Positions 1 to 11,295 of a stretch of DNA of 64,000 nucleotides are shown here, piece after piece. Every line of letters starts with the position of its first letter. Within the stretch, counting starts at the first letter, position 1. The notes under the pieces are model-generated. The model had not been told where the DNA came from, searched no databases, and saw only the letters and a program-made list of their open reading frames with translations. The position numbers and the translations under genes are program-made. Origin of the DNA: Tremella fuciformis (lineage: Eukaryota; Basidiomycota; Tremellomycetes; Tremellales; Tremellaceae); NCBI GenBank assembly GCA_032768795.1, contig CP136498.1, forward strand, positions 744,001 to 808,000. Direction: 5' to 3'.

Positions 1-1
1 C

Positions 2-85
2 GTGCACCCCCGGCACATTGCCCAGCTCAATCTCTCGACGCTCATAGACCGCGTCGACGGGTATCTCGGCGACTTCATTTAACGG
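2..85 (+). CDS. possible C-terminus of an unknown gene (cut by window edge)
   Basis: Frame 2 is open from the window edge to a TAA at 83-85 and reads as a soluble C-terminus ending GYLGDFI. The stretch is short and could be chance, but it has none of the low-complexity look of the frames that follow. No domain can be named from 27 residues. If real, the gene lies mostly to the left of this window. Confidence 0.22.
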
Positions 86-3000
86 ATGCAGACGTTGCAT
101 GACGGGAAGGCTGGTAAGGGGAGAGACCCCGGTCTGTTGCTCCAGGTCGGTTATTTCCTCTCTCTCCTCCTCCTACTGGTTGCCAAGGAAAAGAAGAGTT
201 GACGAACAGAGTGCAACCAACAAGCACCACCGTTACCTCACGGCGATGCTCAAATGCATTTCGCTGCTCTTGAATTCTAGCGATTTGAGTGGGTCAAGTG
301 GGATCGCGATCGCGGTCGAGGTCGATGCTTCCCGCAAGGTGATCAACGCGCTGGTGATATTGTTCTACAAGGCAGACCACGGGAGTTCTCTTTCTCTCTC
401 TCCTGCAGCTCTATTCCGCGCCGCGGTACTCCTTCACAGACCTCGCTGTCGCGCGCGCTCATGCTGATTGAACAGTCATGCTCGCATTGGACGTTCATCG
501 TTTCCGCCTACGAAATAGCAGTCGAGAAGTTGGAAGATGTGATCCATAAGCAACATACGCAATTCGAGCTTCAACTGAGCAAGGCAACGAGGGTGAACGA
601 GGCAAGTGCCCTCTCGCATCTTCTCCCTCTCATCTCTTGCATCAATCCCAAGTCCCTTTTTCTGGGTTTGAGCGTGTTTTTTCTTTTTGCTCGCTACCTA
701 TCATGTCATGTAGCCTTGCTGATCAGCATCAGGACCTCAACTGCCGGCTCATCCGGGCAGCCCAATCTGCGAGAGCCAACGGCCATTGCACCTCGACCGC
801 TATGAAAGCTGTGAAGCGGGCGATGGAGATCATGCGCGAGTCAGGGATTCCAGAACAAGTCGCTCAAATCGTAGAGCCGCTGGACCGGGCGGGTCCGTGG
901 TCTTTGCCTCCATTCCTTTCCCTACATCTAGTCTTCGTTCTTGACATGCATGCGACGCCGCAGCCGCAGCTTCGGAGCAGACATTGCGGGGCTGACGAGG
1001 TAGAGTGATATCGGAATAACGGTGGGATGTATACCGCGGAAGAACAACAATCTCGTCTGGTCCTCGCGACACACCCTCACTCGCGCATGAAGGCCCGGCC
1101 CGAGGAGGAAGAGGAGGCGGGGAAAGTAGACCGAGCACACGTCAACATGACCGTCCCTGCTGGCGCACCTGGCATACACTGGGCTCCCCGCCGGGTCAAG
1201 GTCAATGAAACGGTAGGGCGGGTCAAGGGGAAAGCAAGGGGCTAAGGCAAATGCCAAGGCGCTGCCGCTGTCTTGGCGGTTTCGGGAAGTGAGTTGGGCA
1301 TCCATACGTCCGTATCTTTGATCTTAACGCATGCATCGATCTATCAGGAGTGCTGTTGTTGCGGCCTGCTCTGCGGGTTTTTTGGGTATCGCGGGATGTC
1401 GTCTCTGGCAAGCAACCTTTGTCCCTTCAAGCTGGAAACTGTACGCAGTCGCCAAACAGTATTACTGTGTTGGTCGAGCAGCATCGTCAACATGATCCGG
1501 GAAGAAGGAAAGGCGACGACCGACGCCAATCAAGTCGACCCTTTCTCTCTGAGCCTCGTCGTCAGCCGTCCGCCCACGCTCCGGCAGATCATGATATGCA
1601 ATGCCCACCAAGCGATTGGGGCAGATCTACGGCAAACTGACTTGCGTCAGTCGAGCTATCCGCGGACGCTGCGGACCTCCCTCTTTGGAGAAGCCGCAGA
1701 TGTAAGGTATGCGCGCGGATGCTCGGCCTGTCGCCAATGCGCGGCTGCCTGGCGGCCGGGACGACACTGCCAGGGCATATCCGCCAGCGTTTGATGTTCC
1801 TTTTCCCTCTGATGCCTCGACTCCGGCCTCCAAAGTCTCCCAACATTGAACATCACTCAGGCCTGGAACTCTTCCCTCACTCCACTCGCGTCTCAACGCC
1901 GACAGATCGCACCTCCTAAGTTACACGACACTCGACAGCGTTGAAGATCAGCCGCCACTGCAGTGATCTGGAGAGACGAAACTGCATGTAGCCAGCACCT
2001 AGAGAGAGATAGTACGATGTATTCTCTGATCAGCTACGCAGTAACTTAGTCCGCGATTCGACAGACAGCCAACTAGGTAGATCGTGCAGGAAAGTGCGCG
2101 ATAGGGCGTAGCTCGTTATTTCAATTCTTTTTTAGCTCTGAATTTCTAATCAGGTATTCAAGTTATTGGTTCTCAGGCAATTTGGAAAACCTAATGCAAT
2201 TCCTTGTTCTTTGGTTCCGTTAGACATGGGGGGGTGGGACACCCCCCCAAGACCCCCCCTTGCGCCTAGCGGCGCAGCCATCGCAGCCCTTACGGGTCAA
2301 GCATCCGGCAAAGCCGGATGTACTGTAGAACATTGATTAGTTGCAAGCTAAAGCACTTCATCAAGAGATGCGCAAGTGCTTGTTGGGCATGCTAGGCTGA
2401 TCAGATGATCATAGGCATGCCAAGCTGGTCACAGGGGCTATGTCACAGCTGCCACCTGGCAAGCCTATTGCAGTCTTGTCAGACTTGCGCTATTGTAACC
2501 ATTTTGGTGCAATGATAGGGCAGGGTATGGCAGTAGCTATGTAGGCGATTGGTTCTGCTACAGAGATCATTCCATGCATCAGCCTCATGCATAGATCTTT
2601 ATTCTCTGATGAAAGGCAATTTGGCAAGGACACAATGCATATTAGGATTGTGCTGATGAAATCAGAATGGCCGGAATTTTCTTATTTAATTCCCCCATTT
2701 ACCGTTTTCGTTCCAGGGACACCCGCAGAAATTCGCCCCGTAAGAGCTACGCTGATGACGAATTTTCGAGCTTACGTAAGCTCAGAGGTCTCCCTACGAT
2801 GACTAGTCGAGTGTCTGGAGCGTTGATCGCTATCTTCCAACATACGAGTAGTACTCGTAAAACATTCGCTCTTATCCTTATCCTGCTCATACCGATGCGT
2901 GACGTTGGGATACACCTCTATGAGGATGATTTGTGCCCCAGCCCCTCCGTCTACCGACTGATCAGCCTCAATGGCAGCCATCGCCGATGTGATCCGCCAT

Positions 3001-3324
3001 CGACGACTATAGTCCCTGAACTATCATGCTTCCCCATCGCCATACGGGGGCACGCTCTGTCCCTGGCCCTGCCGCAGCTGTACCGCGACGCCTACTTCAA
3101 GATGTCTTTCTGGCCGAAATCCAAGCAGAACAAATCCGAGCTCGACATCGGCCCCGCCTCGCATCGCGCGGGATCACACCCGCGGCATATGCACATCGCG
3201 AACAGCAGCTCGAGTTCAGCACTGGGACCTCTATGATCCTCTCTGTCACAAACGCAGATGCAGACGCGAGGAGCGAGAGCGATACGACGGTGCGCGTGCG
3301 CCCCTTCCCCGCGACGACACAGGT
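86..3324. other. long stretch without a supportable gene
   Basis: Open frames occur on both strands (for example 1273-1794 plus) but they overlap each other, have atypical composition and match nothing I recognise. 1950-2700 is more AT-rich and non-coding in appearance. I see no LTR ends, TIRs or RNA gene here apart from the homopolymer and hairpin block listed separately. Confidence 0.5.
2228..2320. repeat. G7/C7 runs followed by a perfect 8-bp hairpin
   Basis: A run of seven G (2228-2234) is followed by two runs of seven C (2243-2249 and 2253-2259), able to fold as inverted repeats. About 40 bp further, CATCCGGC (2302-2309) and GCCGGATG (2313-2320) form an 8-bp stem with an AAA loop. Such a block could be the end of a mobile element (Helitron 3' ends carry a hairpin) but no CTRR terminus or partner end is visible, so it is only described. 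Confidence 0.4.
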
Positions 3325-5326
3325 ATGAGCGAGATTGCTGCTCTGTTTCTGGGCGCCGCCGGGCTCAGAGGGGTGATTGATGAGAGGCTGGAGATTGCTA
3401 CGACGAGTATCCGCGAGGGAGTGTCGCGCCGCCGCATGCCAGTGCCGGGCATTCCCGAGGCCGAGGAAGCGGGGCAAAGAGAGGGAGGGAGGAGAACAAT
3501 CCTACGACGAGTACCCTTCCAGAGGACGCCGACCGACACAAGAAGAAGAAGCAGAAGAAGAAGAAGCGGGTAGTGAGTAATCATGGCGAGCGTCTCTGCC
3601 CCAAGACTCGCTGCTGACGCCACAGGGGGATAACGAGGATCCTCGCGGAGGCCAGTTTGCGGAACATTGGTGGCGCAAGTACCGGAGCTTGCCCTCGAGA
3701 GATGATCCCGGACTAGCGGTGAGGCTAAAGGTAGACGTCGAGACTGAATCTGAATCCGACAGAGAGCCTGGATCTGAGCGATGGCTAGAGTCAACTCTAC
3801 TCGCAGGCCAGGCGCAGCGAATAGCAAAAGAGAAACAGCCAACGCTATGAGCAGCTCCGGAACGAGCACAAGCGCGGGCGCGACTGGTGGGGTCTGTGAA
3901 GGGTGCCAGCTCGAACCCACGAGCCTCGGTTTCGACATCGACGGAGGCGATTTCCCGGGAGAATGGTTCGCGCTCGCTGTCCAAGCCCCTGCAGAGCGCT
4001 GCCCCCTCGAGAGATTGTGGAGCGGGAACACTCCAAATTGGAGACGGCAGCCAAGGAGTCGACATGGATCCGTACCCGGGAGCCACCGCCTTGCAAAGCG
4101 GGGCGGATAGCCAGAGGGATCCCGGCGAAACGGTCCCCAAGGGTGATCTTTTCCCCATTCATCCTCCCGCCGCTTTTAACCCAGAAAGGGCAGTAGCGTG
4201 CCCAATTCTTCTGGAAACTTGTCGCAATAGCTCCCCCGCCCAGCGCACCGCCATCGCTAACGGGATACCGGAGGCATTGGCAGCGGCTTTATTGTCTCCT
4301 GCTCCCCTTTCTCGTCCTCCCGACGAGATGATGCCAACGTCTTCGATTGCCGCATCGACCGATGCCGCATCACCGCGGTCGATTGCTCGTCGCGAGCCCA
4401 CGAGCAAGGCTGTCACCTCTCCGAGCCGAGTCAATCCAACAGCCGAAGCCCTCGCGACCTCGAGCCGGGCCGGGAACATGGCCAGTATCAAGGCTGCCTC
4501 CTCATGTACTGCTACACTCTACGCCAAGGCGAAGTGCAAAGCTACGGCCGCTCTCGCCGCTCAGCCTGTCCCAGCACCTCTCGTATTGCCCCCGACGAGA
4601 CGATTGACAGACTCGCCCGGGCCTTAATTCATCCATCAGGAGGCGGATTCCTGTCCGGCCGCTGGACCATGTGTATCATGACCAACGAATACATGGACAC
4701 GGATTCTTTCCATCTCCTCGCAACGCGGTCGCCAGCACCAAGGTCGCGCTGACGCCAGCCCCCGACCGAGTCCGAATCCAACACTATCGGCGGAACGATC
4801 TACCCCCCATGTCCCTCGTCCACCAGCAAACGACCGATGGAGGTTCTGTTCATCATTCCCATCAGCCGGAGGTGCGTCGCGATCCTCTGCTCCCACCCTT
4901 CGAAGCGTTAGGGACCGATGGGACCGAGTACATTGCATCGTCGCCACTGATAGAGTGGGGCGAGTGGGATGTGGAATGAGAACCGGAAGCCGCTGGAGTG
5001 CATGCAAATTGTGACTGACGCTTCTGTTCCCTGTGGTCCAGTGCGATTGGGAGTCTGAGAATGTTGTGGCACTGCCGCCGGACTGACAGGCAGATCCTGT
5101 GGATGCACTGCAGCCCCTACCTCGGTGAGGAGCCTGGCGTGCTCCGGACGCCGATCAAGGGAATCATGCTCGGGTGAGTCGGCTTCACTATCCCCTGATG
5201 GACTGCGTCGCTGCTCTTTCACTTTGCTTCTCGAGCACGAGCTGAGCTGACGCCAGTCCCGGAACCGCCGACCTGCACCGTCTTTCCACCCTGCATGGGT
5301 TTGACCCAGACATGCTCTCCGACCTG
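3325..5326 (+). pseudogene. decayed multi-exon gene, function unknown
   Basis: Three good short introns lie on the plus strand: 3574-3626 (GTGAGT...CTGACGCCACAG), about 4963-5040, and 5173-5255 (GTGAGTC...CTGACGCCAG). Exon pieces between them read as acidic and charged protein: an E-rich stretch before 3574, then GGQFAEHWWRKYRSLPS and KLETAAKESTWIRTRE, and a last exon with PEPPTCTVFPP ending at TGA 5324-5326. At least two single-base frame changes, near 3500 and 3845, are needed to join the pieces. No domain is recognised. It is convergent with the minus-strand coiled-coil remnant at 5444. The splice signals are real-looking; the gene as a whole is an inference. Confidence 0.33.
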
Positions 5327-5443
5327 ATGCGCTGGCTTCGGATCCGTAGTCGCCTGCTCTCTCTTCTCTCGTATAGTTGTAACAGCATGTGTTTGGGTAT
5401 GAGTCATTTTGGGAGCATTGAGACATTCTGCCTTGCCCGCATA

Positions 5444-6583
5444 CTACAAAGATTTGTATGTAAATGGTTGTAGAGCCGATTCTAAAACCTTTGACCAACG
5501 GCGCCACTCATCAGCTCGCTTCTCCTCCTGATCGACCTCGGCCTGTAGCTTGACAATCTTTTCCTCGAGCCCCCTGTCGTATCTCCCCCACATGCCCATT
5601 TGCTCGGCATGTTTGGCCGCCGCTGCATCGAGTGTCTCTTCCATCTTCCCTTCTGCCATGTCCCTGTTGATTGATCTCCAGCTGCAGCCGACCATGGGCA
5701 TCCGTCGCCGCACCTCGCTCCTCTGTGACCCTACGAAGCGCATCTATTACCTCATCCCTCTCTCGCTCGAGTTGCCGCGTCCGAAGCCGCATTCCCGGGT
5801 TTGTCGCACGCTCTTCAGCCCTTGCGCAAGCGCTGATCGGCACTTTCGACCCTCGCTGGCAGCGTCCCGCAGGATAGTTTCAACCATGACGAACTCTTTT
5901 CTCACGCTGGCCAGGTGCAGTCCCAGTCGGCCATCCAGGTTGTTGAGCTCGGCGAGGACGAATGGTTAGTGCTGACAACGGTATCTGGCGATTCGAACGC
6001 CAGATCTCTGGCAGGTACAGTCGAGAGAGACTTCTGCTCCGCTGTATGTCAGCCCCCCGCGATGTACTCAGGGGATACCCACCAAGCGCCGCAGTATCTC
6101 CGGGCGAATCTTGCTCCTTGTTATCCCCCTCTTGTTCTGTCGACTCTCGGGCGAATAAGAGAACATCCACGCCCCCGAGTCCCTCGGCTGCTGCTCAATT
6201 GAGCTTGTCTCGTCTAACGCGTTTCGCCGCCGGAGGGCAGGGCAGCGGCCAGCTGCTTGCTCCGGTCTCATGGTTTTTGGACAAAGAACAGGGACGGAAA
6301 GAAGGCAAGGTATCATCCCGGCCTAGATCTGTGTCTCAGCCCGTGCTGCTATTGCAAGCGTCACCTCGGCAATATCGCTGACGATTTCCCTCATCTTCAC
6401 AAACAGCTTCTCGGGACCGCTTTGCCCCCTTGTCCTTCTCCGTCCCGTTTGGCGAGTTCTCCATCTCTTCCTCCCGCGAGATCTTAGTCCAAGCCCCGTG
6501 TCCACATCTGCTTCCAGCCGGGCTATTGCCAGCCGGGAGTGGGAGACGAGCCGGGGCAGGGTCTTTGAGCGGCAGAAAATCAA
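5444..6583 (-). pseudogene. decayed coiled-coil protein gene
   Basis: Reading the minus strand, coherent heptad-like helical sequence runs through three frames: LFVKMREIVSDIAEVTLAI near 6400-6330, LAELNNLDGRLGLHLASVRK near 5960-5870, ERERDEVIDALRRVTEERG near 5770, and MEETLDAAAAKHAEQMG...EEKIVKLQAEVDQEEKRADE near 5640-5510, ending at a stop at 5444. Junctions around 5800 and 5665 need frame changes without clear introns, so it looks broken. The product would be a long coiled coil rich in E, R, K and A. It could be the 3' part of a larger gene whose 5' part is the open frame at 6851-7288. Confidence 0.4.
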
Positions 6584-6850
6584 ACGGGCAGCTTCCCACT
6601 CCTACCGAACCCCAGAATTCCTACGAACGGCACAATTCGTAACCCCGTCCACTTTGCTGTGTGGGGCGTCCTCTATTGCGACGCAACAGCGGCGGCGGCG
6701 GTGCCATCGTCCCGAGAAGGTGCAGTCGGGAATCAAGACGAGACAATTACACCCAGTTCCTCCGTCTCATCCTCTGCCTTCCACTCCGCACTGTCCTCCG
6801 CAACATCAATCAGCGGACGAGGAAATTGCGAATGAAGTGGCACCTGACGC

Positions 6851-7288
6851 TCACAGGAACCCTGTGTCCACGACCTGCAGCGCTTCTGCGTGCAACGTAT
6901 TTATCATCGTGACCGCCATCACGCTCCTCTGAAGCCCTCGCCCTTTGACGACGATGACGATGATCTTGTTGTTGCCGTTGCCGTTGCTGCTGTTGTTGTT
7001 GCTGCTGCCACCTTGCTCGGCCGGAAGAGAAGCAGGGAGATACTCGAGCAGTGTGTCGAGAGGTGCGTCAGGCGGGTAGTCAGGGTCAGGTGTAAAGAGG
7101 GAGATGACGTTTAGTAATGCGATGGGCGGGTCGACTAAGCGGCTGGGGCCGGGAATCAGGTGACGTGTGAAGCTGAGGAAGCACTGCGAGGGAGGGCATA
7201 GAGAACGATGACAGTGAGAACAGAGTAATGAGTCCACAACAAAAGTCAAAATCACTTCTACCACGTGGACGGGTTGCGGGTTGCGCAA
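6851..7288 (-). CDS. open frame of unknown function, abutting the pogo-1 insertion
   Basis: A 145-codon minus-strand frame with a proline-rich middle (FTPDPDYPPDAPLDTLLEYL) and an N/G/S-rich run. It ends, on its upstream side, at the left TA target site of the pogo-1 transposon (7290-7291), so an original gene may have been cut there. It has the same strand as the coiled-coil remnant downstream and may have been one gene with it. No family is recognised. Confidence 0.25.
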   Translation of the reverse strand: MRNPQPVHVVEVILTFVVDSLLCSHCHRSLCPPSQCFLSFTRHLIPGPSRLVDPPIALLNVISLFTPDPDYPPDAPLDTLLEYLPASLPAEQGGSSNNNSSNGNGNNKIIVIVVKGRGLQRSVMAVTMINTLHAEALQVVDTGFL

Positions 7289-7291
7289 TTA

Positions 7292-7333
7292 CTCGTGATC
7301 ACGTGCCCTTCGATCGCAGACGCCCTTCGGTCA
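7292..7333 (+). repeat. pogo-1 left TIR (42 bp)
   Basis: Exact reverse complement of 9066-9107. It starts CTCGTGATCACGTGCCC and ends CCCTTCGGTCA. The TA at 7290-7291 precedes it. Confidence 0.95.
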
Positions 7334-7380
7334 CTTACATGAAGTCGTCTCTTATAGCTATATCTCTCTCTATCTTCACC

Positions 7381-8992
7381 ATGCATAACGCTCTGGCCCA
7401 GGCAGTCCGCGAGTACACCAACAGCCCCGAGAAGAGCCAGCGACAGGTTGCCAGAGAGTTCAACATCGCCCAAGCGACGCTGAATGACGAACTGACGGGC
7501 CGACACGTCTCTGACAACAAGGCGCCGAACCGGATCCTCTCAGTCCTACAGGAGACCGTCCTGATCGACAAGATCAACGACTACGCGTCCCGGGGCACCC
7601 TCTTGACACCTCGACACGTCCGCAGCCTTGCAGAAGGCCTTGCAGGCCGCCACGTCGACAAGGATTGGGTCGGGCGGTTCGTGCGACGACATCCCGACCG
7701 TCTCTGCAGCCGGTTCCACACCTACCAAGAGCTCTCACGCAGGCAGGCGGACACCCCAGAGACCAGAAGGGCTTGGTATAACCTCGTGAGCAGTCTGTGG
7801 TCGGTCTGAGAGTGGATGCTGACGCCTGCAGGTGAAGGAAGTGTATGATTCTGACCTCTACACGCCCGCGGGGATCTTCAACATGGACGAGACCTACTTC
7901 ACGCTGTCTGACACCCGCAAAGTCCGTCGCATTGGCCCCCCAGACCAGCCCCGCAACGCGCAGACCGCCCCAGGCCGCTCTGGGACTGGAGGGGAGCACA
8001 TCACTGTTGTCGCCGCCGTGGGGATCGACACCGCCTGCATCCCGCCGCTCGTTATCTACAAGGGCAAGTCTCTGCAGGAGCAGTGGTTCCCAGAGGCTGC
8101 GGATCGACGCCACGCGACCGTCACGGACTCGGGCTGGAGCAACAGCTACATCACCAAGCAGTGGGTGGAGAACTGCTTTGATCCTGCGACGCGTGAGCGG
8201 GTGCCGCCAGGCCGCCGCCGCCTGCTCTTTCTAGATGGTGCCGACGTCCACGACAAGGTCGACATCCTCGAGGCCTGCTGGGATCGCAACATTGTCGTCA
8301 TCATTCTACCCGCAAGTCTGACCGACAAACTGCAGCCCCTAGACGTCGACATCTTCAACCACGTCAAAGCAGCCTACTTCCGGCGGCTTGACGACTATCG
8401 GGTTGCAACAACCAATGAGAGCGCGCCCAAGGGTCGGTTTTGGGGCTGGTTCCATGAGGCCTGGAGTGAGGCGGCAACATCCAGGCAGATCCGCAGCGCC
8501 TGGAGGAAGGCTGGTCTCTGGCCGCTCGATGCGACAATCCTCATAGGTGCCGAGCAGCCCGAGCAACCCGTCACCCCGCCGCCACAGGCCCAAAGCGAGC
8601 TCAGGACGCCCCAGACGATCCGCACGCTTCGGTCTTACACGCGGCAACTGCGTCGCAGCGAGCTAGATCCCAAGGCGGTTGCAGAGAAAGCGCTCAAGGG
8701 ACTTGAACTTGTCATCGCCGACAGCAGTCTTGCGCGACGCGAGCTTGAGGCCGTCAGAGAGGCCCAGAGGCTGGATAAGGTGGCTAGGGGAAAGCGTAGG
8801 AAGGTCACCCACCCCCAGGGACAGCTGTATGACCTGGAGCATCGAGAGAGTCATGCTGCAGAGCTGGCGGACCGGCAGGCAAGGGAGACAGAGGCCAGGC
8901 GAAGGAGAAGGGCTGCTGCGCAGGCTACAGGCAACCGGCAGCCTCAAGAACCACACCAGGCATGCACACCGGGCCCATCTACAGCTGTGTAA
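7381..8992 (+). CDS. pogo-1 transposase (CENP-B/psq HTH plus DDE)
   Basis: Two exons, 7381-7785 and 7832-8992, separated by a 46-nt intron (GTGAGC...CTGACGCCTGCAG); the spliced frame gives about 521 residues from the ATG at 7381. The N-terminus has a psq-like helix-turn-helix (SQRQVAREFNIAQATLNDEL, about residues 18-37) and a second CENP-B-type helix region (LTPRHVRSLAEGLAGRHV, about 75-92). The DDE core shows NMDET (about 153), LFLDGADVH (about 265) and LQPLDVDIF (about 303), so all three acidic catalytic residues are kept. The C-terminal 150 residues are basic and helical. It should bind the element's TIRs and cut and paste the DNA. Length and motifs are normal for the fungal pogo group. 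Confidence 0.92.
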
Positions 8993-9065
8993 AGTCTCAT
9001 GGCCTCAGCATGCATACATCATGACTTCTGCTCATTGACGTTGACGGCGGCAACATCATGATAGC

Positions 9066-9107
9066 TGACCGAAGGGCGTCTGCGATCGAAGGGCACGTGA
9101 TCACGAG
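9066..9107 (-). repeat. pogo-1 right TIR (42 bp)
   Basis: Exact reverse complement of the left TIR, followed by the TA target duplication at 9108-9109. Confidence 0.95.
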
Positions 9108-9114
9108 TACTGTA

Positions 9115-9154
9115 CAGTCATCCACCTAGTTATGCATACCCCCCACTTATGCAT
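9115..9154 (+). repeat. pogo-2 left TIR (40 bp)
   Basis: Inverted match of 10955-10994 with one mismatch inside the C-run (CCCCCC versus the complement of GGGGTG). It contains two TTATGCAT-type octamers. Confidence 0.9.
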
Positions 9155-9233
9155 AGAGACGCGTGTCGGGCTGTCATTTACTCTTCTCTTACATTTGTCC
9201 ATAAGACCTCTTATGAGCTGCCGATAGGACATC

Positions 9234-10606
9234 ATGGAGGCCAAGAAGAGCGCTCTGGAGCTTGCAGTGGACGCCTACTACCTCCAGCTTGTTGCTGATC
9301 CCAATAGATCGCCCAATGTTGCCCTCATTGCCCACAACCACGGTGTTGTGCAGAGCACCCTTACCCGACGCGTCAAAGGCGGTGAAATCGGTCATGACCT
9401 CGCTCATGTTGCTCAACAGGCTCTGACACCTACAGAGGAGCTCACTCTGGTCAAGTACATACGCCGCATGGCCCACCTTGGTCTCTCTCTTGACATTGCC
9501 TTTGCACAAGAGCTTGTGGAGGCTATCCGCCAGAATTGCGTCATGCTGAACACGACCGCTGAACGTGTCAGACTTTGTCCTCTTGCCCGCAATTGGATCT
9601 ACAAGCTCCGCAGATGCTGGCCCATCATCAAGAGTGTCCTCACGCGCAATATGGAGGCTGCTTGCATCAATGGGGCCACGCCCAAAGCCCTGCAAGTCTG
9701 GTTTGACCAAGTCAAGGACAAGATCAACGCTCATGGGTATGACCCGTCTCTGATCTTCAACATGGACGAGACGGGTCATGCCATTGGAGCCACGCTCTCC
9801 CAAGAGGTGCTCGCGATCCATGAGAGGCCCGACAACATTCCCGGGAACGTCAAGCATGCAGGACGGAGAAAGACAGCGCATTCGTCACAGGCTGGCTCAA
9901 AGGCAATCTTGAAGACCGGACCCAGACAGGAACTGGTCACCATGATTGAATGTATTGGTGCCAATGGTTCTATTCTACCTCCTATGGTGATCTTCAAGAG
10001 CGAGTCAACCTTCTTCTTGGGCTGGTTGCCTGGTGAGATGTATTAGGAGCTGGCGGGCTGGCAATGGGCTACATCACCGTCAGGATGGACCTCCAACAAG
10101 ATCGCGGTTGACTGGCTCGATAAGATCTTTATCCCTCTCACTTGACCCCAGGAGCCACAGGAGTCATGTCACAACCAAATTCATTGCTAAATGCATGCAG
10201 AACGCCATTGACCTCATGGTCTTACCTGCGCATGCGTTGCACATTACCCAGCCCCTCAACGTTGGCCCCTCCGCGCCGCTCAAGATTGCAATGAGCAACC
10301 AAGCGCTCCGGGCAAATCGCTATGATCCTGGGCGTGTCCAAAAGGTCAATTTTGTCCGTCATCTTGTCCAGGCGCAACAGATAGGGATGACTGCCAACAA
10401 CATACGTTCCGCGTGGCAATCAAGCGGCCTATGGCCTTTCGCACCAATGTCGGTCATTCAACGGCTCAAGATACCTGCTACACACCAGCCCAGGAGGCCT
10501 TGCAGGTGATACCAACCACTTTCGGTCCTGCAGAGTCCCTGGCTGACAAAACTGCATCATTCCTGTGGCTTTATGCGACTCTCATGCGGACCCCGGTCAA
10601 AATCTG
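9234..10606 (+). pseudogene. pogo-2 transposase remnant
   Basis: The frame 9234-10046 starts MEAKKSALELAVDAYYLQL and encodes the N-terminal HTH region and the first DDE block (IFNMDETGHAIG, near 9760). It then meets stops at 10046 and 10145 and frame changes. Later pieces still show the family: SHVTTKFIAKC near 10160, HITQPLNVGPSAPLK near 10240 and IRSAWQSSGLWPF near 10400. In the last block the usual QPLD is QPLN, so the third catalytic Asp is lost, and the LILDG block cannot be read. The gene is dead. Confidence 0.85.
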
Positions 10607-10954
10607 AGTTCAAGAGATTTTGGTCCTAGCGGAGCGCTTGCAGTCCCAAAATCTGCTTCTTGAGCTTGAAATACAGCAATACAAGACCCGCAAGACACAG
10701 CGGAAGACGGCCTGACCCGGCCGAACGGTCTCATACTTTGGAACACACTTGGTTTTGACCAAAGAGGTGTATGAGAAGGCAGTCAAGCTCATGGCCGCTA
10801 GCTCAAGAAGGAAGAAGAAATCAAAGGATCCAAAGACACCAATCAATAGCGAGCTCTCTCCAGAGGAAGCCTTGTTCTGGCTAGAGAGCTATGCAGAGAA
10901 CTGCATGCATGAGGACGGATCTTGAGATATGTATATGGTGCGAGAAAGAGGAGA

Positions 10955-10994
10955 ATGCATAAGTGGGGTGTATGCATAACTAGGTGGATGACTG
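10955..10994 (-). repeat. pogo-2 right TIR (40 bp)
   Basis: Reverse complement of 9115-9154 with one mismatch, ending GGATGACTG just before TA. Confidence 0.9.
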
Positions 10995-11295
10995 TACAAT
11001 TGATACAACCGAAACGTCGCTCAAGCCCTGATCTGGACCACCTCTGCTTTGCCGTTGGACATTGTCATCACGACCACCAACTCGCTCAACATAGCCCGCA
11101 CGCCTCTGAAGCTCGGAAGCTTTGATCGACGCCTTTCCACCCCCACGCACGTTTGCCCCTTGAGAAAGGCTGACATTCTCTAGGATTGTCCTCCTGCAAG
11201 CCGGCGCCTCCCGCCCCCGGTCTGCACAACAAGCACCCCCTTATTTCGCCCCGTCCACCGCAAAACGTCCGCTATTTGCCTGCCAATCTCTCCAT

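Larger units (their letters stand above)
7292..9107 (+). mobile_element. pogo-1: intact Tc1/pogo-type DNA transposon
   Basis: A 1,816-bp element bounded by perfect 42-bp terminal inverted repeats (7292-7333 and 9066-9107), each flanked by TA (7290-7291 and 9108-9109), the target duplication expected for Tc1/mariner/pogo elements. One transposase gene with a single short intron fills the inside. The TIRs begin CTCGTGATCACGTG and contain a CACGTG box. Everything needed for transposition appears present. Only 7 bp separate its right TIR from the left TIR of pogo-2, including both TA sites. Confidence 0.93.
9115..10994 (+). mobile_element. pogo-2: decayed Tc1/pogo-type transposon with preserved TIRs
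   Basis: A 1,880-bp element with 40-bp TIRs (9115-9154 and 10955-10994) differing at one position, starting CAGTCATCCACC, and TA on both sides (9113-9114, 10995-10996). The transposase inside is broken, so it could move only if a related transposase acted on its ends. The TIRs are unrelated to those of pogo-1; the two are separate families that inserted next to one another. Confidence 0.88.

Noticed and set aside
1660..1800. Cys-rich plus-strand segment (GCSACRQCAAAW) as a fifth Zn-cluster gene
   Set aside because: Spacing does not fit C-x2-C-x6-C, no introns frame it and no gypsy pol lies next to it.
3246..4158. Minus-strand frames of 218-261 codons
   Set aside because: Ser/Leu-rich complements of the charged plus-strand exon pieces; no motif, start or intron supports them.
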